Origin: Deltaproteobacteria bacterium
GTDB taxonomy: Bacteria; Desulfobacterota; Desulfobacteria; Desulfobacterales; UBA11574
DNA: 30,206 nucleotides
Reading direction: 5' to 3'
Assembly (NCBI GenBank): GCA_019313505.1
Contig: JAFDBA010000033.1
Location: 1-30,206, forward strand
In this document: in pieces, positions 20,984 through 30,206 of the stretch
Layout: every line of letters starts with the position of its first letter
Position numbering within the stretch: position 1 is the first letter of the stretch
Program-made: the position numbers and the translations under genes
The notes under the pieces: model-generated
Databases searched by the model: none
Told to the model about the DNA's origin: nothing
The model's input: only the letters and a program-made list of their open reading frames with translations

Positions 20984-23005
20984 ATGAATCAAGGTTTGTC
21001 TGAAAGCTGGGAAAAAATCGATGAAATTTGTATCAATACTATTCGTACACTTTCAATGGATGCGGTTCAAAAAGCCAACTCCGGCCATCCTGGTGCGCCA
21101 ATGGGTCTTGCTACTGCAGCATATGTCTTATGGACCCGTGTTATGAAACATAATCCCGAAAACCCTGGTTGGCTCGACAGGGACCGATTTGTACTTTCAT
21201 GCGGACATGCCTCAATGCTCCTTTACAGCCTACTTCATCTTTCGGGTTATGGTGGTGTAACCCTTGATGAGATAAAGAATTTCCGTCAGTGGGGCAGTAA
21301 GACGCCGGGACATCCGGAGTTCGGACATACTTCGGGAGTAGAAACAACGACCGGTCCCCTTGGGCAGGGCTTTGCTAATGCCGTGGGAATGGCTATGGCA
21401 GAACGGCACCTTGCAGCCCGCTTTAACCGTGAAGGATATAAGATTGTCGACCATTTTACATATATGATGTGCGGAGACGGAGACATGATGGAAGGGATAT
21501 CTTCTGAGGCCGCATCCCTTGCCGGACATCTGGGCCTTGCCAGACTCATCTGTATTTACGATGATAACAAAATCTCAATTGAAGGGAATACCGACATAAC
21601 TTTTACAGAAGACGTTGCCCTGCGTTTTAAGGCCTATAACTGGCATATTCTGAAAATCGATAACGGAAATGATATGGATGCAATTTTCAATGCCCTCCAG
21701 GAAGCCAAAGCCGAGACCGAACGCCCGTCGCTGATTGTCCTGCGAACCCATATTGCTTTTGGAAGCCCCAATAAACAGGATACTGCCGATGCCCACGGCG
21801 CACCCCTTGGCGAAGAAGAAATCCGTCTGACAAAAAAAGTCCTGGGTGTTCCTGAAGAACCCTCTTTTTTCATACCTGAGCAGGCGCTGAATAGATTCAG
21901 AAAATGCATCGACGCAGGGAATGAAGCCGAAGCCGGGTGGCAGGAAACCTATCAGGGGTACATTAAAGAATATCCTGATCTGGCAAAACAATGGGTTGAT
22001 GCCATGAGCGGGTTTTTGACAGCAGAATGGGATGGGGATATACCCGAATTTTCCATTGCCGATGGTCCCATTGCAACCCGTGCGGCATCAGGCATGGTTC
22101 TGAATGCCATTGCAGACAAAGTCCCCACACTCATCGGCGGTTCTGCTGATCTTGCCCCTTCCAACAAAACATATATGAACGCTTCCCATGAATTCCAGAA
22201 AGATGTTTACGACGGCCGCAATATTCGTTTTGGTGTTCGGGAACATGCCATGGGAGGAATAATGTCAGGCATGTTTCTTCACAATGGCCTGAGGCCGTAT
22301 GGTGGAACATTCCTTGTTTTTGCCGACTATATGAGGCCGGCAATTCGCGTCGCCAGCCTCATGAAACTACCCATCATATACGTTTTTACCCATGACAGTA
22401 TTGCGGTGGGCGAAGACGGCCCGACTCACCAGCCCGTTGAACAGCTTGCCAGCCTGAGGGCGATTCCGGGCCTTACGGTTATCCGTCCCGGGGATGCTTC
22501 CGAAACCGCACAGGCATGGCGTTATGCCGTAAAAAACACAAGAGGTCCGGTCGCTCTGATTCTAAGTCGCCAGAAACTTCCGGTATTAAACCGAGACACC
22601 ATAGAAAACAGTTTGACAGACGGGGCTTATATTCTGGAGGATTGCGAGAGCAAACCCGACATTATTCTGATTGGCACAGGATCGGAAGTGCATATCGCCC
22701 TTGAAGCCCAAAAGCGTCTTGCTCTGGAAAATATCGCCGCCCGGGTTGTGAGCATGCCGAGCTGGGAACTTTTTGAACAAACCCCTCAGGAATACAAAGA
22801 CCATGTGCTTTTGCCGGATGTAACCCTGCGTCTTGCCGTGGAAGCCGGTTCTCCCATGGGATGGGAACGATATGTTGGAAACAGCGGCGCCATTATCGGT
22901 ATAAAAGGTTTTGGTGCTTCCGCACCGGGTGGAACCGTGATGGAACAATTTGGATTTACATCTGAAAACATTCTTCAAAAGACCATGGAGCTTTTGAATA
23001 AATAG
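20984..23005 (+). CDS. tkt: Transketolase
   Basis: 673 residues, full family length. The N-terminal ThDP-binding domain has MDAVQKANSGHPGAPMGLA, SCGHASMLLYSLLHLSGY, HPEFGHTSGVETTTGPLGQG and the ThDP/Mg2+ motif beginning GDGDMMEG at about 164 and ending at the DDN near 192. The central pyrimidine domain has RFGVREHAMGGIMSG (with the catalytic Glu) and THDSIAVGEDGPTHQPVEQL. The C-terminal domain has GTGSEVHIALEA. It moves two-carbon ketol units in the non-oxidative pentose phosphate pathway and supplies pentoses and erythrose 4-phosphate. AAAGGAGAGG precedes the ATG. It stands upstream of a thioesterase and the ribonucleotide reductase, but 227 bp separate it from them and no joint operon is evident. 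Confidence 0.96.
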   Translation: MNQGLSESWEKIDEICINTIRTLSMDAVQKANSGHPGAPMGLATAAYVLWTRVMKHNPENPGWLDRDRFVLSCGHASMLLYSLLHLSGYGGVTLDEIKNFRQWGSKTPGHPEFGHTSGVETTTGPLGQGFANAVGMAMAERHLAARFNREGYKIVDHFTYMMCGDGDMMEGISSEAASLAGHLGLARLICIYDDNKISIEGNTDITFTEDVALRFKAYNWHILKIDNGNDMDAIFNALQEAKAETERPSLIVLRTHIAFGSPNKQDTADAHGAPLGEEEIRLTKKVLGVPEEPSFFIPEQALNRFRKCIDAGNEAEAGWQETYQGYIKEYPDLAKQWVDAMSGFLTAEWDGDIPEFSIADGPIATRAASGMVLNAIADKVPTLIGGSADLAPSNKTYMNASHEFQKDVYDGRNIRFGVREHAMGGIMSGMFLHNGLRPYGGTFLVFADYMRPAIRVASLMKLPIIYVFTHDSIAVGEDGPTHQPVEQLASLRAIPGLTVIRPGDASETAQAWRYAVKNTRGPVALILSRQKLPVLNRDTIENSLTDGAYILEDCESKPDIILIGTGSEVHIALEAQKRLALENIAARVVSMPSWELFEQTPQEYKDHVLLPDVTLRLAVEAGSPMGWERYVGNSGAIIGIKGFGASAPGGTVMEQFGFTSENILQKTMELLNK

Positions 23006-23232
23006 CTCGTTTATTTTTACATTGAAAACATGGTCCTCTGGGCCAGGTCAGAGATAGATGGCTTTGCTTTGGAGTATTGTGATTTGGGATTTTAGTGCCA
23101 TATCTGGGAAAGCAAATAGCTTTTATACGAATCAGTTAGAGTTGACTTTGACGTTTCCCTGTAATCCTGCCTTATTTATTTGCCCAAGAACTATCTTTTT
23201 GCTATTATAAAAACGATCAATGGAGATGGATC

Positions 23233-23655
23233 ATGGATCAAACCGTAAAAGATGCGATCTATAGAGCGGTGGAAAAAGAGCCGTTTGCACGGGTTTTGAA
23301 AATGAAACTTGTCGAGCTGGAACTTGGATATTCCGCGGTGGAGATGATCTATAATCCACAAGCCATGGACAATATTTATAGTATGGCCCACGGCGGGGTT
23401 ATTTTTGGCTTGATAGACGAAGCATTTGAGGCGGCCGGTCAGACAGAAGGGACAGTGGCCGTGGCTTTAAACGTAAGCGTAACCTATGTGTCCAGCCCCA
23501 AACCCGGAAAATGTTTGAGAGCCGAAGCCCGGCAAGTCAGCCGGACCAGGAAAACAGCCGGTTTTGATATCAGGGTAACGGACAAGGATGGTCAGTTGAT
23601 CGCTACATGCCAGGCCCTGGCCTATCGTACCGGCAAGCCAATCCCTTTTCTTTAA
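23233..23655 (+). CDS. PaaI-type hotdog-fold thioesterase
   Basis: 140 residues, single hotdog domain. The central helix signature is MAHGGVIFGLIDEAFEAAGQ, where HGG and the acidic residue of LIDEAF are those used by PaaI-type acyl-CoA thioesterases. A strand VAVALNVSVTYVSSPKPG and a C-terminal strand DGQLIATCQALAYR follow. It probably hydrolyses an acyl- or aryl-acyl-CoA in the cytoplasm, and the substrate is unknown. GGAGATG precedes the ATG. It ends 13 bp before the ribonucleotide reductase, so the two are probably co-transcribed although no functional link is obvious. Confidence 0.9.
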   Translation: MDQTVKDAIYRAVEKEPFARVLKMKLVELELGYSAVEMIYNPQAMDNIYSMAHGGVIFGLIDEAFEAAGQTEGTVAVALNVSVTYVSSPKPGKCLRAEARQVSRTRKTAGFDIRVTDKDGQLIATCQALAYRTGKPIPFL

Positions 23656-23668
23656 AGGTCCAAGAGAT

Positions 23669-25840
23669 ATGAATAAAATGGAAATCGCAGAAAACGCACT
23701 AAAAATATTACAAAAAAGATATTTTGCTAAAGGCGAAACCTGGGTAAAATTGTGTGATAGGGTAGCGCATAAAGTGGCAGGTGCCGAAGAAAAGCCCAAA
23801 GACCGCGCAAAATGGGAGAAAAAATATAAAAAGATCATGCTGGACCTGAATTTTTTACCAAACAGCCCCACTTTGCGAAATTTTGGCAGAAATCAGGGAT
23901 GTGGAAGCGCGTGTTTTGTTCTTCCGGTGGAAGACAGCAGGCGAAGTATTTTTAAAACACTGTCTGATGCAGTAGATGTGCAGGCATACGGAGGTGGAAC
24001 AGGTATGAGCTTTTCAAACCTTCGGCCCAAAGGAGACCGGATTACTTCCACCGGAGGAACGGCTTCAGGTCCGCTATCTTTCATAGAGATCTATGATTTC
24101 ACAATAGGAGATATCATAAAGCAGGGAGGAACCCGGGATGGAGCAAATATGGGAATCCTGCGGGTCGATCACCCTGATATTGAGAGCTTCTTAACAGCCA
24201 AGGTTCTGGAGGGAGAGCTGAAGAATTTCAATTTGTCTGTGGGCATTACAGATGCTTTTATGAAAGCTGTTGAGAATGACAGGAATTATGATCTGGCTTT
24301 TAATGGTAAGGTTTACAAAACCATTTCAGCTAACAAAATTTGGGAAGCAATTATTGACGGCGCCTGGAAAAACGGAGAGCCGGGCGTAGTTTTTTTAGAT
24401 ACCATCAACAAAAACAATCCCCTAAGTCCAATGGGTGAAATTGAAGCCACAAACCCATGCGGAGAGCAACCGCTTTTACCTTACTGTTCCTGTAACCTTG
24501 GTTCCATCAATCTTTCCCGGATGGTCACCGGAGATTGGGTAGAAGGAAAGGCAAAGGTTGACCGGGAAAAATTACATAAAATAGTGCAAACCGCTGTTCG
24601 TTTCCTCGATTCGGTAATCACAGTGAATAATTATCCTATTGTGGAAATTGAAGAAATGACCCTGAAAACCAGACAGATCGGTCTGGGAATCATGGGCTTT
24701 GCAGACATGTGCATCAAGCTTCACATTCGATACGGGTCCGATGAGTCTGTAAATCTGGCAAAAGAGATAATGACCTTTATTTTTAACATCGCCAATGAAA
24801 CTTCCATTGAGTTGGGTCAAGAAAAAGGTGTTGCGCCGGTCTATGATGAATATGATATATCCGGTCCCAAAAGACGCAATGGTACTCTTACAACCGTTGC
24901 GCCAACAGGTACGCTCTCTTTGATTGCGAATTGTTCATCCGGGTGTGAACCGAACTTTGCATTTAACTATACCAAGGAATGTCTGGAGGGAGAAAAGCTT
25001 TACATGGTTCCCGATGTGGTCCGGAAATGGTATGCAAAGAAGGAAACCGAATCTTTGCCTGAATTTTTTGTCACTACAAATGATGTTTCTATTGAGGAAC
25101 ACATTATAATACAGGCTGCATTTCAGAACAACGGCATCGACTCGGGTGTATCAAAAACGATCAATGCACCTTATGGCACAGATAAATCCGAGATTTCCGA
25201 AGCTTTTTTAAAAGCGTGGGAGAAAGGGTGCAAGGGGATCACATTTTACCGGGACGGTTCCCGTGATATCCAGGCTTTATATGCCAAAAAGAAAGAGATA
25301 AAAGCAGAAAGAACAGGTGAGTTAAATAGGGGGGTGCTTAAACATCGTCCAAGGGCAACCACCGGGCCGAGCCTGAAAATGAAAACTGCCTGTGGCAAAC
25401 TCTATGTTGATCCCCATTTTGACAAAGACGGTGTGGTCGAAGTTTTCATTAGAACCGTGGGTGGCGGCTGTGCTGCGAACACCAAGGCGCTGGGTGTGCT
25501 TTTGTCTTACTGTCTTAGGGCTGGTGTATCTACTGAAAAGATAATCCGTTCCATGAAATCTATCCATTGTCCTGCTTGTACAAAGGCAATTTCCGCAGGA
25601 AAAGATGTGGAAGTAAACAGTTGTGCGGCCGGCATGGGCAAAGCACTCGATGTTGCCATGGAGAATGAGGACTTGTACCGTGAAGTCGCAAAACGGATTG
25701 AAGATGCAGACATTCACTTTAACGAGCATCATACGCCGGAAATTAAAGATATTTCCTGCCCGGATTGCGGCGCACCGGTTCACCGTGCCGAAGGTTGTAT
25801 GGTTTGCTCCAACATGGAATGTGGGTGGAACCGGTGCTAG
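23669..25840 (+). CDS. nrdJ: Adenosylcobalamin-dependent (class II) ribonucleotide reductase
   Basis: 723 residues. An N-terminal domain leads to NSPTLRNFGRNQGCGSACFV (Cys78, one of the redox pair candidates, and Cys82), GGGTGMSFSNLRPKGD, and the radical-site loop ATNPCGEQPLL with Cys264. Then come GSINLSRM, NYPIVEIEEMT, LTTVAPTGTLSLIANCSSG and a barrel end. A TSCPD-type domain is at about 560-670 (LKMKTACGKLYV, GGGCAANTKALGVLLSYCLR). The C-terminus is a zinc-ribbon-like CPDCGAPVHRAEGCMVCSN motif ending in CGWNRC, typical for thioredoxin-type re-reduction. It makes deoxyribonucleotides with coenzyme B12 and needs no oxygen, which suits an anaerobe. The start at 23669 has only a modest Shine-Dalgarno. 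Confidence 0.95.
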   Translation: MNKMEIAENALKILQKRYFAKGETWVKLCDRVAHKVAGAEEKPKDRAKWEKKYKKIMLDLNFLPNSPTLRNFGRNQGCGSACFVLPVEDSRRSIFKTLSDAVDVQAYGGGTGMSFSNLRPKGDRITSTGGTASGPLSFIEIYDFTIGDIIKQGGTRDGANMGILRVDHPDIESFLTAKVLEGELKNFNLSVGITDAFMKAVENDRNYDLAFNGKVYKTISANKIWEAIIDGAWKNGEPGVVFLDTINKNNPLSPMGEIEATNPCGEQPLLPYCSCNLGSINLSRMVTGDWVEGKAKVDREKLHKIVQTAVRFLDSVITVNNYPIVEIEEMTLKTRQIGLGIMGFADMCIKLHIRYGSDESVNLAKEIMTFIFNIANETSIELGQEKGVAPVYDEYDISGPKRRNGTLTTVAPTGTLSLIANCSSGCEPNFAFNYTKECLEGEKLYMVPDVVRKWYAKKETESLPEFFVTTNDVSIEEHIIIQAAFQNNGIDSGVSKTINAPYGTDKSEISEAFLKAWEKGCKGITFYRDGSRDIQALYAKKKEIKAERTGELNRGVLKHRPRATTGPSLKMKTACGKLYVDPHFDKDGVVEVFIRTVGGGCAANTKALGVLLSYCLRAGVSTEKIIRSMKSIHCPACTKAISAGKDVEVNSCAAGMGKALDVAMENEDLYREVAKRIEDADIHFNEHHTPEIKDISCPDCGAPVHRAEGCMVCSNMECGWNRC

Positions 25841-25961
25841 CTGATTTTTTCTCATCAAACCGATGTGTTTATATTTTTCCCGGTTGACATGTAAACGATT
25901 TTTACTTATAGTAATTTCTGTTTGAAAATCTATTTTTTGCACTTTCCTTATTCTTGATGAA

Positions 25962-26082
25962 CTCGTAAAAAGTCCCAAAACCGTCATGCCGGACTTGATC
26001 CGGCATCCAGAAGTAATTGAATTTACTGGATTCCGGCTTTCGCCGGAATGACAACAAAAGCAAATTCCCGACTTTTTACAAG
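25962..26082. repeat. Palindromic repeat element (MITE/REP-like), 121 bp
   Basis: Terminal arms CTCGTAAAAAGTC (25962-25974) and GACTTTTTACAAG (26070-26082) are inverted at 12 of 13 positions. Inside are two perfect hairpins: ATGCCGGA-CTTGA-TCCGGCAT (25986-26006) and ATTCCGGC-TTTC-GCCGGAAT (26030-26049). No coding capacity exists. The plan matches small non-autonomous or REP/BIME-type repeats that I recall as common in deltaproteobacterial genomes. It fills most of the 290-bp gap before pyruvate phosphate dikinase. Single arms of the same sequence occur at 3646-3659 and 7862-7888. Confidence 0.8.
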
Positions 26083-26130
26083 ACAGTCATTCTTATTTCA
26101 ATCTTTAATTTTATAGAAAGGTGATTCAAA

Positions 26131-28869
26131 ATGACTAAGAAATGGGTATATCTTTTTGATGAAGTTGAAGAAGCAAAAGACTATGTGGGTGGTGATTGGG
26201 AAAACGTGCGGGGATTGTTAGGCGGCAAAGGAGCCAATTTAGCCGAGATGGTGCGTATTAATGTACCTGTTTCCCCGGGTTTTACCATAACTACCGAAGC
26301 CTGCAATGCCTATCTTGAGGCAGGTGATGCTTTTCCGAAAGGGCTGAGGGAACAGATAAAAAAGGGGATGCAAACTATTGAGACTGCAACCGGGAAGAAA
26401 TTCGGTGATCTAAAGGATCCACTATTGATTTCATGCCGCAGCGGCGGCAAGTTCTCCATGCCCGGCATGATGGACACGGTGCTAAACATCGGTCTCAACG
26501 ACGAAACCGCCATGGGGATGATCGAATTGACCGGAGATGAACGCTTTGTGTTCGATTCTTATCGCCGATTGGTGCAAATGTTCGGTAGTGTTGTAATGGG
26601 TGCTCCGGATGAAGCTTTTGAGGAAGTCATTACCGAAGCCCGGCGTAAGGCGGGTGTCAAAACCGATACGGAGTTGACGGCCGATGCCTGGAAGGACGTG
26701 ACTGACAAATTTAAGTCGATTTTCAGACGGTATGCAAAGCGTAATTTTCCGACCAATCCCAATAAGCAACTCATTTTGGCCACCGAAGCTGTTTTCAAGA
26801 GCTGGAACGGCAAACGGGCGGTTGACTATCGTAATGCCGCCGGTATTCCACATGATCTGGGTACAGCGGTCAGCATTCAGACCATGGTTTTTGGCAACAT
26901 GGGTAATGACAGTGCTACCGGTGTTGCCATGACCCGGGACGGCACAACCGGAGAGAATCACATAGAAGGCGATTATCTTACCAATGCACAGGGTGAGGAC
27001 GTGGTTGCCGGGATACGCATGACCAATGACATTTCAAAACTCAAAGATGAGATGCCCACGGCCTATGCCGAATTCGATCAGATCACCAGGAAGTTGGAGA
27101 AGCATTATCGTGATATGCAAGATGTTGAGTTTACCATTGAAAAGGGCAAGCTGTGGATGCTGCAGACGCGAGACGCCAAGCGTACGGCCCAGGCTGCTGT
27201 TCGTATAGCGGTTGATATGGTGGAAGAAGGTTTGATTACAAAAGAGGAAGCGGTTATGCGTGTTTCTCCCGAGCAGGTTGATTTTTTTCTTCATCCGCAA
27301 TTTGACCGTGAAGCCGTCAAAAAGGTCAAAGCCAGCGGCGAAATGCTGGCCATCGGCCTTAATGTTTCCCCGGGCGCGGCTTATGGCGTGGTTGCACTTG
27401 ACGCTGATATCGCTGAAGCGTGGGCCAAGGAAGAAGGCAAAGACGTCATCATGGTACGTCCGGAGACCCGACCGGACGACGTACACGGCATGCTGGCTGC
27501 CAGGGGGATTCTCACCAGCCGGGGGGGTCGAACCAGCCATGCAGCTTTGGTTGCCCGGCAGTTTGGCAAGCCGGCCGTTGTAGGGGTTTCGGAACTTGAA
27601 ATTGACATGGTCAAGCGCCAGGTAAGCGTAAACGATCGAATTATCAAAGAAGGTGAATGGATCTCCATTGACGGCACTGTGGGCGAACTTTACGTGGGCA
27701 AGCTCAAGACCATGGTGCCTGACATTAAGGACCAGTGGTTGATGAAGATACTTTCCTGGGCTGATGAGTTTCGCAAACTCGGCGTTTGGGCCAACGCCGA
27801 CTATCCGGCCGACGCCCAGCGCGCTCGTGATTATGGTGCAGAGGGTATCGGCCTGTGCCGTACAGAGCACATGTTTTTTGAGGCCGAGCGACTTCCTTTT
27901 GTTCAGAAGATGATCATGACAGATTTGCCGAGTGAACGGCGGGAGGCCCTCGATGCTCTGCTACCATTTCAGCGAGAAGATTTTGCAGGCCTTTTCCGGG
28001 TTATGGACGGACTGCCTGTTATTATACGCCTGATTGACCCACCCCTCCATGAATTTCTCCCCAGCCAAATTGATCTGTTGCGCGATTTGTCAGATCTTAA
28101 GATTCGCCTGAAAGACGCCGGCACCCTTAAAGAAATCGACGAACTGCTGGACAAGATCGAAAAAGAAGAACACATTCTCAAACGTGTCGAAAGTCTGCAC
28201 GAGTCAAATCCCATGCTGGGTCTGCGTGGTGTGCGCCTGGGGATTCACATTCCGGAACTGACCATTATGCAGGTTCGAGCAATATTTGAGGCTGCGTGCA
28301 TGGTGGCCAAAGAGGGTATAGATGTTCATCCGGAGGTGATGATCCCGCTAACCAGCCATGTTAACGAACTAAAAATCCAGCAGGAGATTCTTGAGACCGA
28401 GGCCAAACAGGTTATGAAGGAACAGGGGATCGAGCCGGATTACAAGTTCGGAACAATGATCGAAATTCCGCGTGCTGCGCTGACCATGGATCAGATCGCT
28501 GAATATGCCGACTTTATATCTTTTGGAACCAATGATCTGACCCAGACAACCTTCGGGATTTCCAGAGACGATGCCGAAGCCGGGTTTTTGATTGAATACA
28601 TGGAAAAAGAAATCCTGCCGGAGAACCCTTTTGCGGTTATCGACCGGGACGGCGTGGGCTTGCTTATGAAAATGGCGGTTGAAAAAGGACGGGCCGTAAA
28701 ACCCGACCTGGAATGCGGTATTTGCGGTGAACACGGCGGTGATCCCGAATCTATTCAGTTATGCCATGAGTTGGGGTTAAACTATGTTTCATGTTCCCCT
28801 TTCCGGATACCCGTTGCACGGCTTGCTGCTGCACATGCAGCAATGCGTGACAAAAAGACAGAGGGTTAA
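26131..28869 (+). CDS. ppdK: Pyruvate, phosphate dikinase
   Basis: 912 residues, full length. The N-terminal ATP-grasp domain has LLGGKGANLAEM, SCRSGGKFSMPGMMDTVLN and MVFGNMGNDSATGVAMTRD. The central swivelling domain carries the phospho-histidine loop ILTSRGGRTSHAALVARQFG (His470) with the Thr before it that can be regulated. The C-terminal TIM-barrel PEP/pyruvate domain has GIGLCRTEHMF, GLRGVRLG, GTNDLTQTTFG and ECGICGEHGGDP (catalytic Cys865). It interconverts pyruvate, ATP and phosphate with PEP, AMP and pyrophosphate, serving gluconeogenesis from acetyl-CoA or a PPi-using glycolysis. AAAGGTG precedes the ATG. It is convergent with the amidase, with only 43 bp between their ends. Confidence 0.97.
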   Translation: MTKKWVYLFDEVEEAKDYVGGDWENVRGLLGGKGANLAEMVRINVPVSPGFTITTEACNAYLEAGDAFPKGLREQIKKGMQTIETATGKKFGDLKDPLLISCRSGGKFSMPGMMDTVLNIGLNDETAMGMIELTGDERFVFDSYRRLVQMFGSVVMGAPDEAFEEVITEARRKAGVKTDTELTADAWKDVTDKFKSIFRRYAKRNFPTNPNKQLILATEAVFKSWNGKRAVDYRNAAGIPHDLGTAVSIQTMVFGNMGNDSATGVAMTRDGTTGENHIEGDYLTNAQGEDVVAGIRMTNDISKLKDEMPTAYAEFDQITRKLEKHYRDMQDVEFTIEKGKLWMLQTRDAKRTAQAAVRIAVDMVEEGLITKEEAVMRVSPEQVDFFLHPQFDREAVKKVKASGEMLAIGLNVSPGAAYGVVALDADIAEAWAKEEGKDVIMVRPETRPDDVHGMLAARGILTSRGGRTSHAALVARQFGKPAVVGVSELEIDMVKRQVSVNDRIIKEGEWISIDGTVGELYVGKLKTMVPDIKDQWLMKILSWADEFRKLGVWANADYPADAQRARDYGAEGIGLCRTEHMFFEAERLPFVQKMIMTDLPSERREALDALLPFQREDFAGLFRVMDGLPVIIRLIDPPLHEFLPSQIDLLRDLSDLKIRLKDAGTLKEIDELLDKIEKEEHILKRVESLHESNPMLGLRGVRLGIHIPELTIMQVRAIFEAACMVAKEGIDVHPEVMIPLTSHVNELKIQQEILETEAKQVMKEQGIEPDYKFGTMIEIPRAALTMDQIAEYADFISFGTNDLTQTTFGISRDDAEAGFLIEYMEKEILPENPFAVIDRDGVGLLMKMAVEKGRAVKPDLECGICGEHGGDPESIQLCHELGLNYVSCSPFRIPVARLAAAHAAMRDKKTEG

Positions 28870-28912
28870 TTTAACTCTTTAAATTCCAAAACAGCGGCAT
28901 AGTATGCCCGGA

Positions 28913-30206
28913 TTATGGGGCCGACCTCGATTTCTCGACATATTTTCGTATGCCCTTTACTATACCCTCGCACAAATGCTCCTGATAGCTTGAACTGGTC
29001 AATCGTTTGCATTCCCTGGGATTGCTGATAAACGAGGTTTCTATCAATACGGCGGGCATCCGTGCACCTAAAAGCACATAAAAAGGCGCATTTTTAACCC
29101 CTTTGTTTTTAATGTGAGTGTACCTTGATTTTAAGTAATTGCATGAAGCATCCTGTATATAACTTGCCAGGAGGTTTGATTCATCAATTTTCGTGTTTTG
29201 CATAATATCTGTTAAAATTGTTTGCAGATCACTTATGTTCTTTGTTGAAGTGGCATTCTCACGGGCAGCGACAGTTATCTCTGTATTATCTGTGGCCAGG
29301 TTCAGAGAATAGGTCTCGATTCCGTATGTGCTTTGATTTACGGAATCATTGGTATGTATGGATATAAAAAGGTCTGCATTTTTTGTATTTGCTATTGCAG
29401 TACGTTCTTCAAGTGTAAGATAACGATCATTATTTCGGGTCATGAGAACTTCGTATGAAAGTTTTTTTTTGATCTTTTTGGCAAGCCGTCCGGCAATTTG
29501 AAGTGCAATATCTTTTTCATACACTTTCTTTAAATAGCCGGAAGATCCAAAATCGCGTCCACCGTGGCCCGGATCCACAACGATTAGGGGACGATCCCGT
29601 TGCGGTTGTTTGGCTGAAACCCCTTTTGAACGCCGCTTGCCGGTAGCTGCAGTTGCTTTTTTTTGAGATCTTGCCGTGGACCCAGCCTCCATAGAATCTC
29701 CCGACATATCCAGGACAACTCTGAACGGGTGCTTGAGTGAAAAAATTTTATATGTCTTAATGGATTTGATATCGACCACAACCCGAACCACATTGGGTGT
29801 ATACTGGCCTGCACGCAAATTCCTGAGTAAATTATCGTTGATCGGTGTAAATTTTTCTATATTTTCCCCCCGTATGCTGTTTTTTAAATCAATATACAAA
29901 CGCTGGGGCTTATTAATGGCAGGATCTTTTTTAAGAAGTCTGTGGATAAACGATGTTTCCCGGTTTGCATCAATTACAACACGGGTGTAGGCAGGATTAG
30001 ACCAGTAACGCAGCCCTGTTACGATTGTGGTTTTATCAACAGCTTTTCCGGTACTGGATTTAGTTTTAGGTTTTGCCGGGGTATATTTTATTTTCGTCTT
30101 GCTTGGATGAGTTACTCTTTTTGACTTGCTGCTTTTTGATGCGTTTGTTTCAATGGTATGTATTGCCCCCGTTGCTTTTGCCCGGTATCGGCTTTTGGGA
30201 TAACGT
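28913..30206 (-). CDS. N-acetylmuramoyl-L-alanine amidase, AMIN plus amidase_3 (partial at N-terminus)
   Basis: The frame is open from the right window edge to TAA 28915-28913, at least 431 codons, so the true start is outside. First comes a Lys/Ser/Thr-rich linker, then an AMIN domain (LRYWSNPAYTRVVIDANRET to FSLKHPFRVVLDMSGD) that would target the septum or peptidoglycan. After a second basic linker comes the zinc amidase_3 domain. Its zinc ligands lie in VVDPGHGGRD, the Glu of VYEKDIALQ, and ISIHTND; the catalytic Glu is in VLIETSFISN. It cleaves the amide bond between N-acetylmuramic acid and the peptide stem in the periplasm, probably during cell separation. Relatives often carry TPR repeats further upstream, which cannot be checked here. 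Confidence 0.9.
   Translation of the reverse strand, partial: RYPKSRYRAKATGAIHTIETNASKSSKSKRVTHPSKTKIKYTPAKPKTKSSTGKAVDKTTIVTGLRYWSNPAYTRVVIDANRETSFIHRLLKKDPAINKPQRLYIDLKNSIRGENIEKFTPINDNLLRNLRAGQYTPNVVRVVVDIKSIKTYKIFSLKHPFRVVLDMSGDSMEAGSTARSQKKATAATGKRRSKGVSAKQPQRDRPLIVVDPGHGGRDFGSSGYLKKVYEKDIALQIAGRLAKKIKKKLSYEVLMTRNNDRYLTLEERTAIANTKNADLFISIHTNDSVNQSTYGIETYSLNLATDNTEITVAARENATSTKNISDLQTILTDIMQNTKIDESNLLASYIQDASCNYLKSRYTHIKNKGVKNAPFYVLLGARMPAVLIETSFISNPRECKRLTSSSYQEHLCEGIVKGIRKYVEKSRSAP

Noticed and set aside
25322..25987. 221-codon antisense frame opposite the ribonucleotide reductase C-terminus
   Set aside because: It is a shadow of the TSCPD/zinc-ribbon coding region, with no family signature and no start signal.
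27034..27870. Long open frame (278 codons) antisense to pyruvate phosphate dikinase
   Set aside because: It lies wholly opposite a well-supported gene, its translation has no recognisable motif, and GC-rich third positions of the sense gene explain it.
28896..28908. Hairpin GGCATA-G-TATGCC between the convergent dikinase and amidase genes
   Set aside because: The loop is one base and no T-tract follows on either strand, so a terminator call is not supported.
1..30206. CRISPR arrays, tRNA or rRNA genes, phage integrases, transposases
   Set aside because: No regular direct-repeat/spacer pattern, no cloverleaf-like or rRNA sequence, and no recombinase or transposase protein was found in the window.

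Overview
The window is moderately AT-rich bacterial DNA, probably from a Desulfobacterota (Desulfobacterales-like) anaerobe. That placement rests on the style of its protein families: a B12-dependent ribonucleotide reductase, pyruvate phosphate dikinase, an ADP-forming acyl-CoA synthetase related to acetyltransferase fusions, many sensor kinases with stand-alone receivers, and a TauE/SafE-type exporter. It is inference, because there is no rRNA or other phylogenetic marker here.

Layout. 1-370: start of a Kef-type antiporter (minus, cut by the window edge). 643-2724: a divergent pair of transcription units, with a cytidylate-kinase-like protein on the minus strand and a cyclic-nucleotide-binding-domain protein plus dodecin on the plus strand. 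2848-4779: a single and a tandem universal stress protein. 5045-7605: an ADP-forming acyl-CoA synthetase followed by a decaying GNAT acetyltransferase module. 7894-16303: a dense signalling array (receiver, Cache histidine kinase, receiver, SLC13/DASS transporter, receiver-kinase hybrid, receiver, frameshifted Cache kinase, receiver). 16580-20631: a small membrane ORF, an SDR epimerase with an extra C-terminal domain, a TauE/SafE exporter and a Ca2+/Na+ exchanger. 20984-28869: central metabolism (transketolase, hotdog thioesterase, class II ribonucleotide reductase, pyruvate phosphate dikinase). 28913-30206: an AMIN/amidase_3 cell-wall amidase running off the window.

The main discovery is regulatory. 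Five sigma-54 (-24/-12) promoters lie in the first half, at 1526-1541 (minus), 1808-1823, 3617-3632, 7792-7807 and 14110-14125. Each has a palindromic site TTTACA-N3-TGTAAA centred 114-118 bp upstream of its GG dinucleotide. Each site is followed, on the promoter side, by exactly seven bases and then GACA. The geometry holds on both strands, including at the divergent pair. It is what one expects of enhancer sites for a single sigma-54 activator, which is not encoded in the window. The regulon would join universal stress proteins, dodecin, a cNMP-domain protein, a kinase-like protein, probably the acyl-CoA synthetase, and the whole kinase/receiver/transporter array. None of the receivers carries a DNA-binding or AAA+ domain, so the array either feeds an activator elsewhere or acts by protein contact.

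Signs of decay or rearrangement are a one-base slip in a T7 run in the third kinase, two apparent out-of-frame deletions in the synthetase/GNAT module, a DUF6883-like fragment before the TauE gene, and a palindromic repeat at 25962-26082 whose arm sequence also occurs in two of the sigma-54 leaders.
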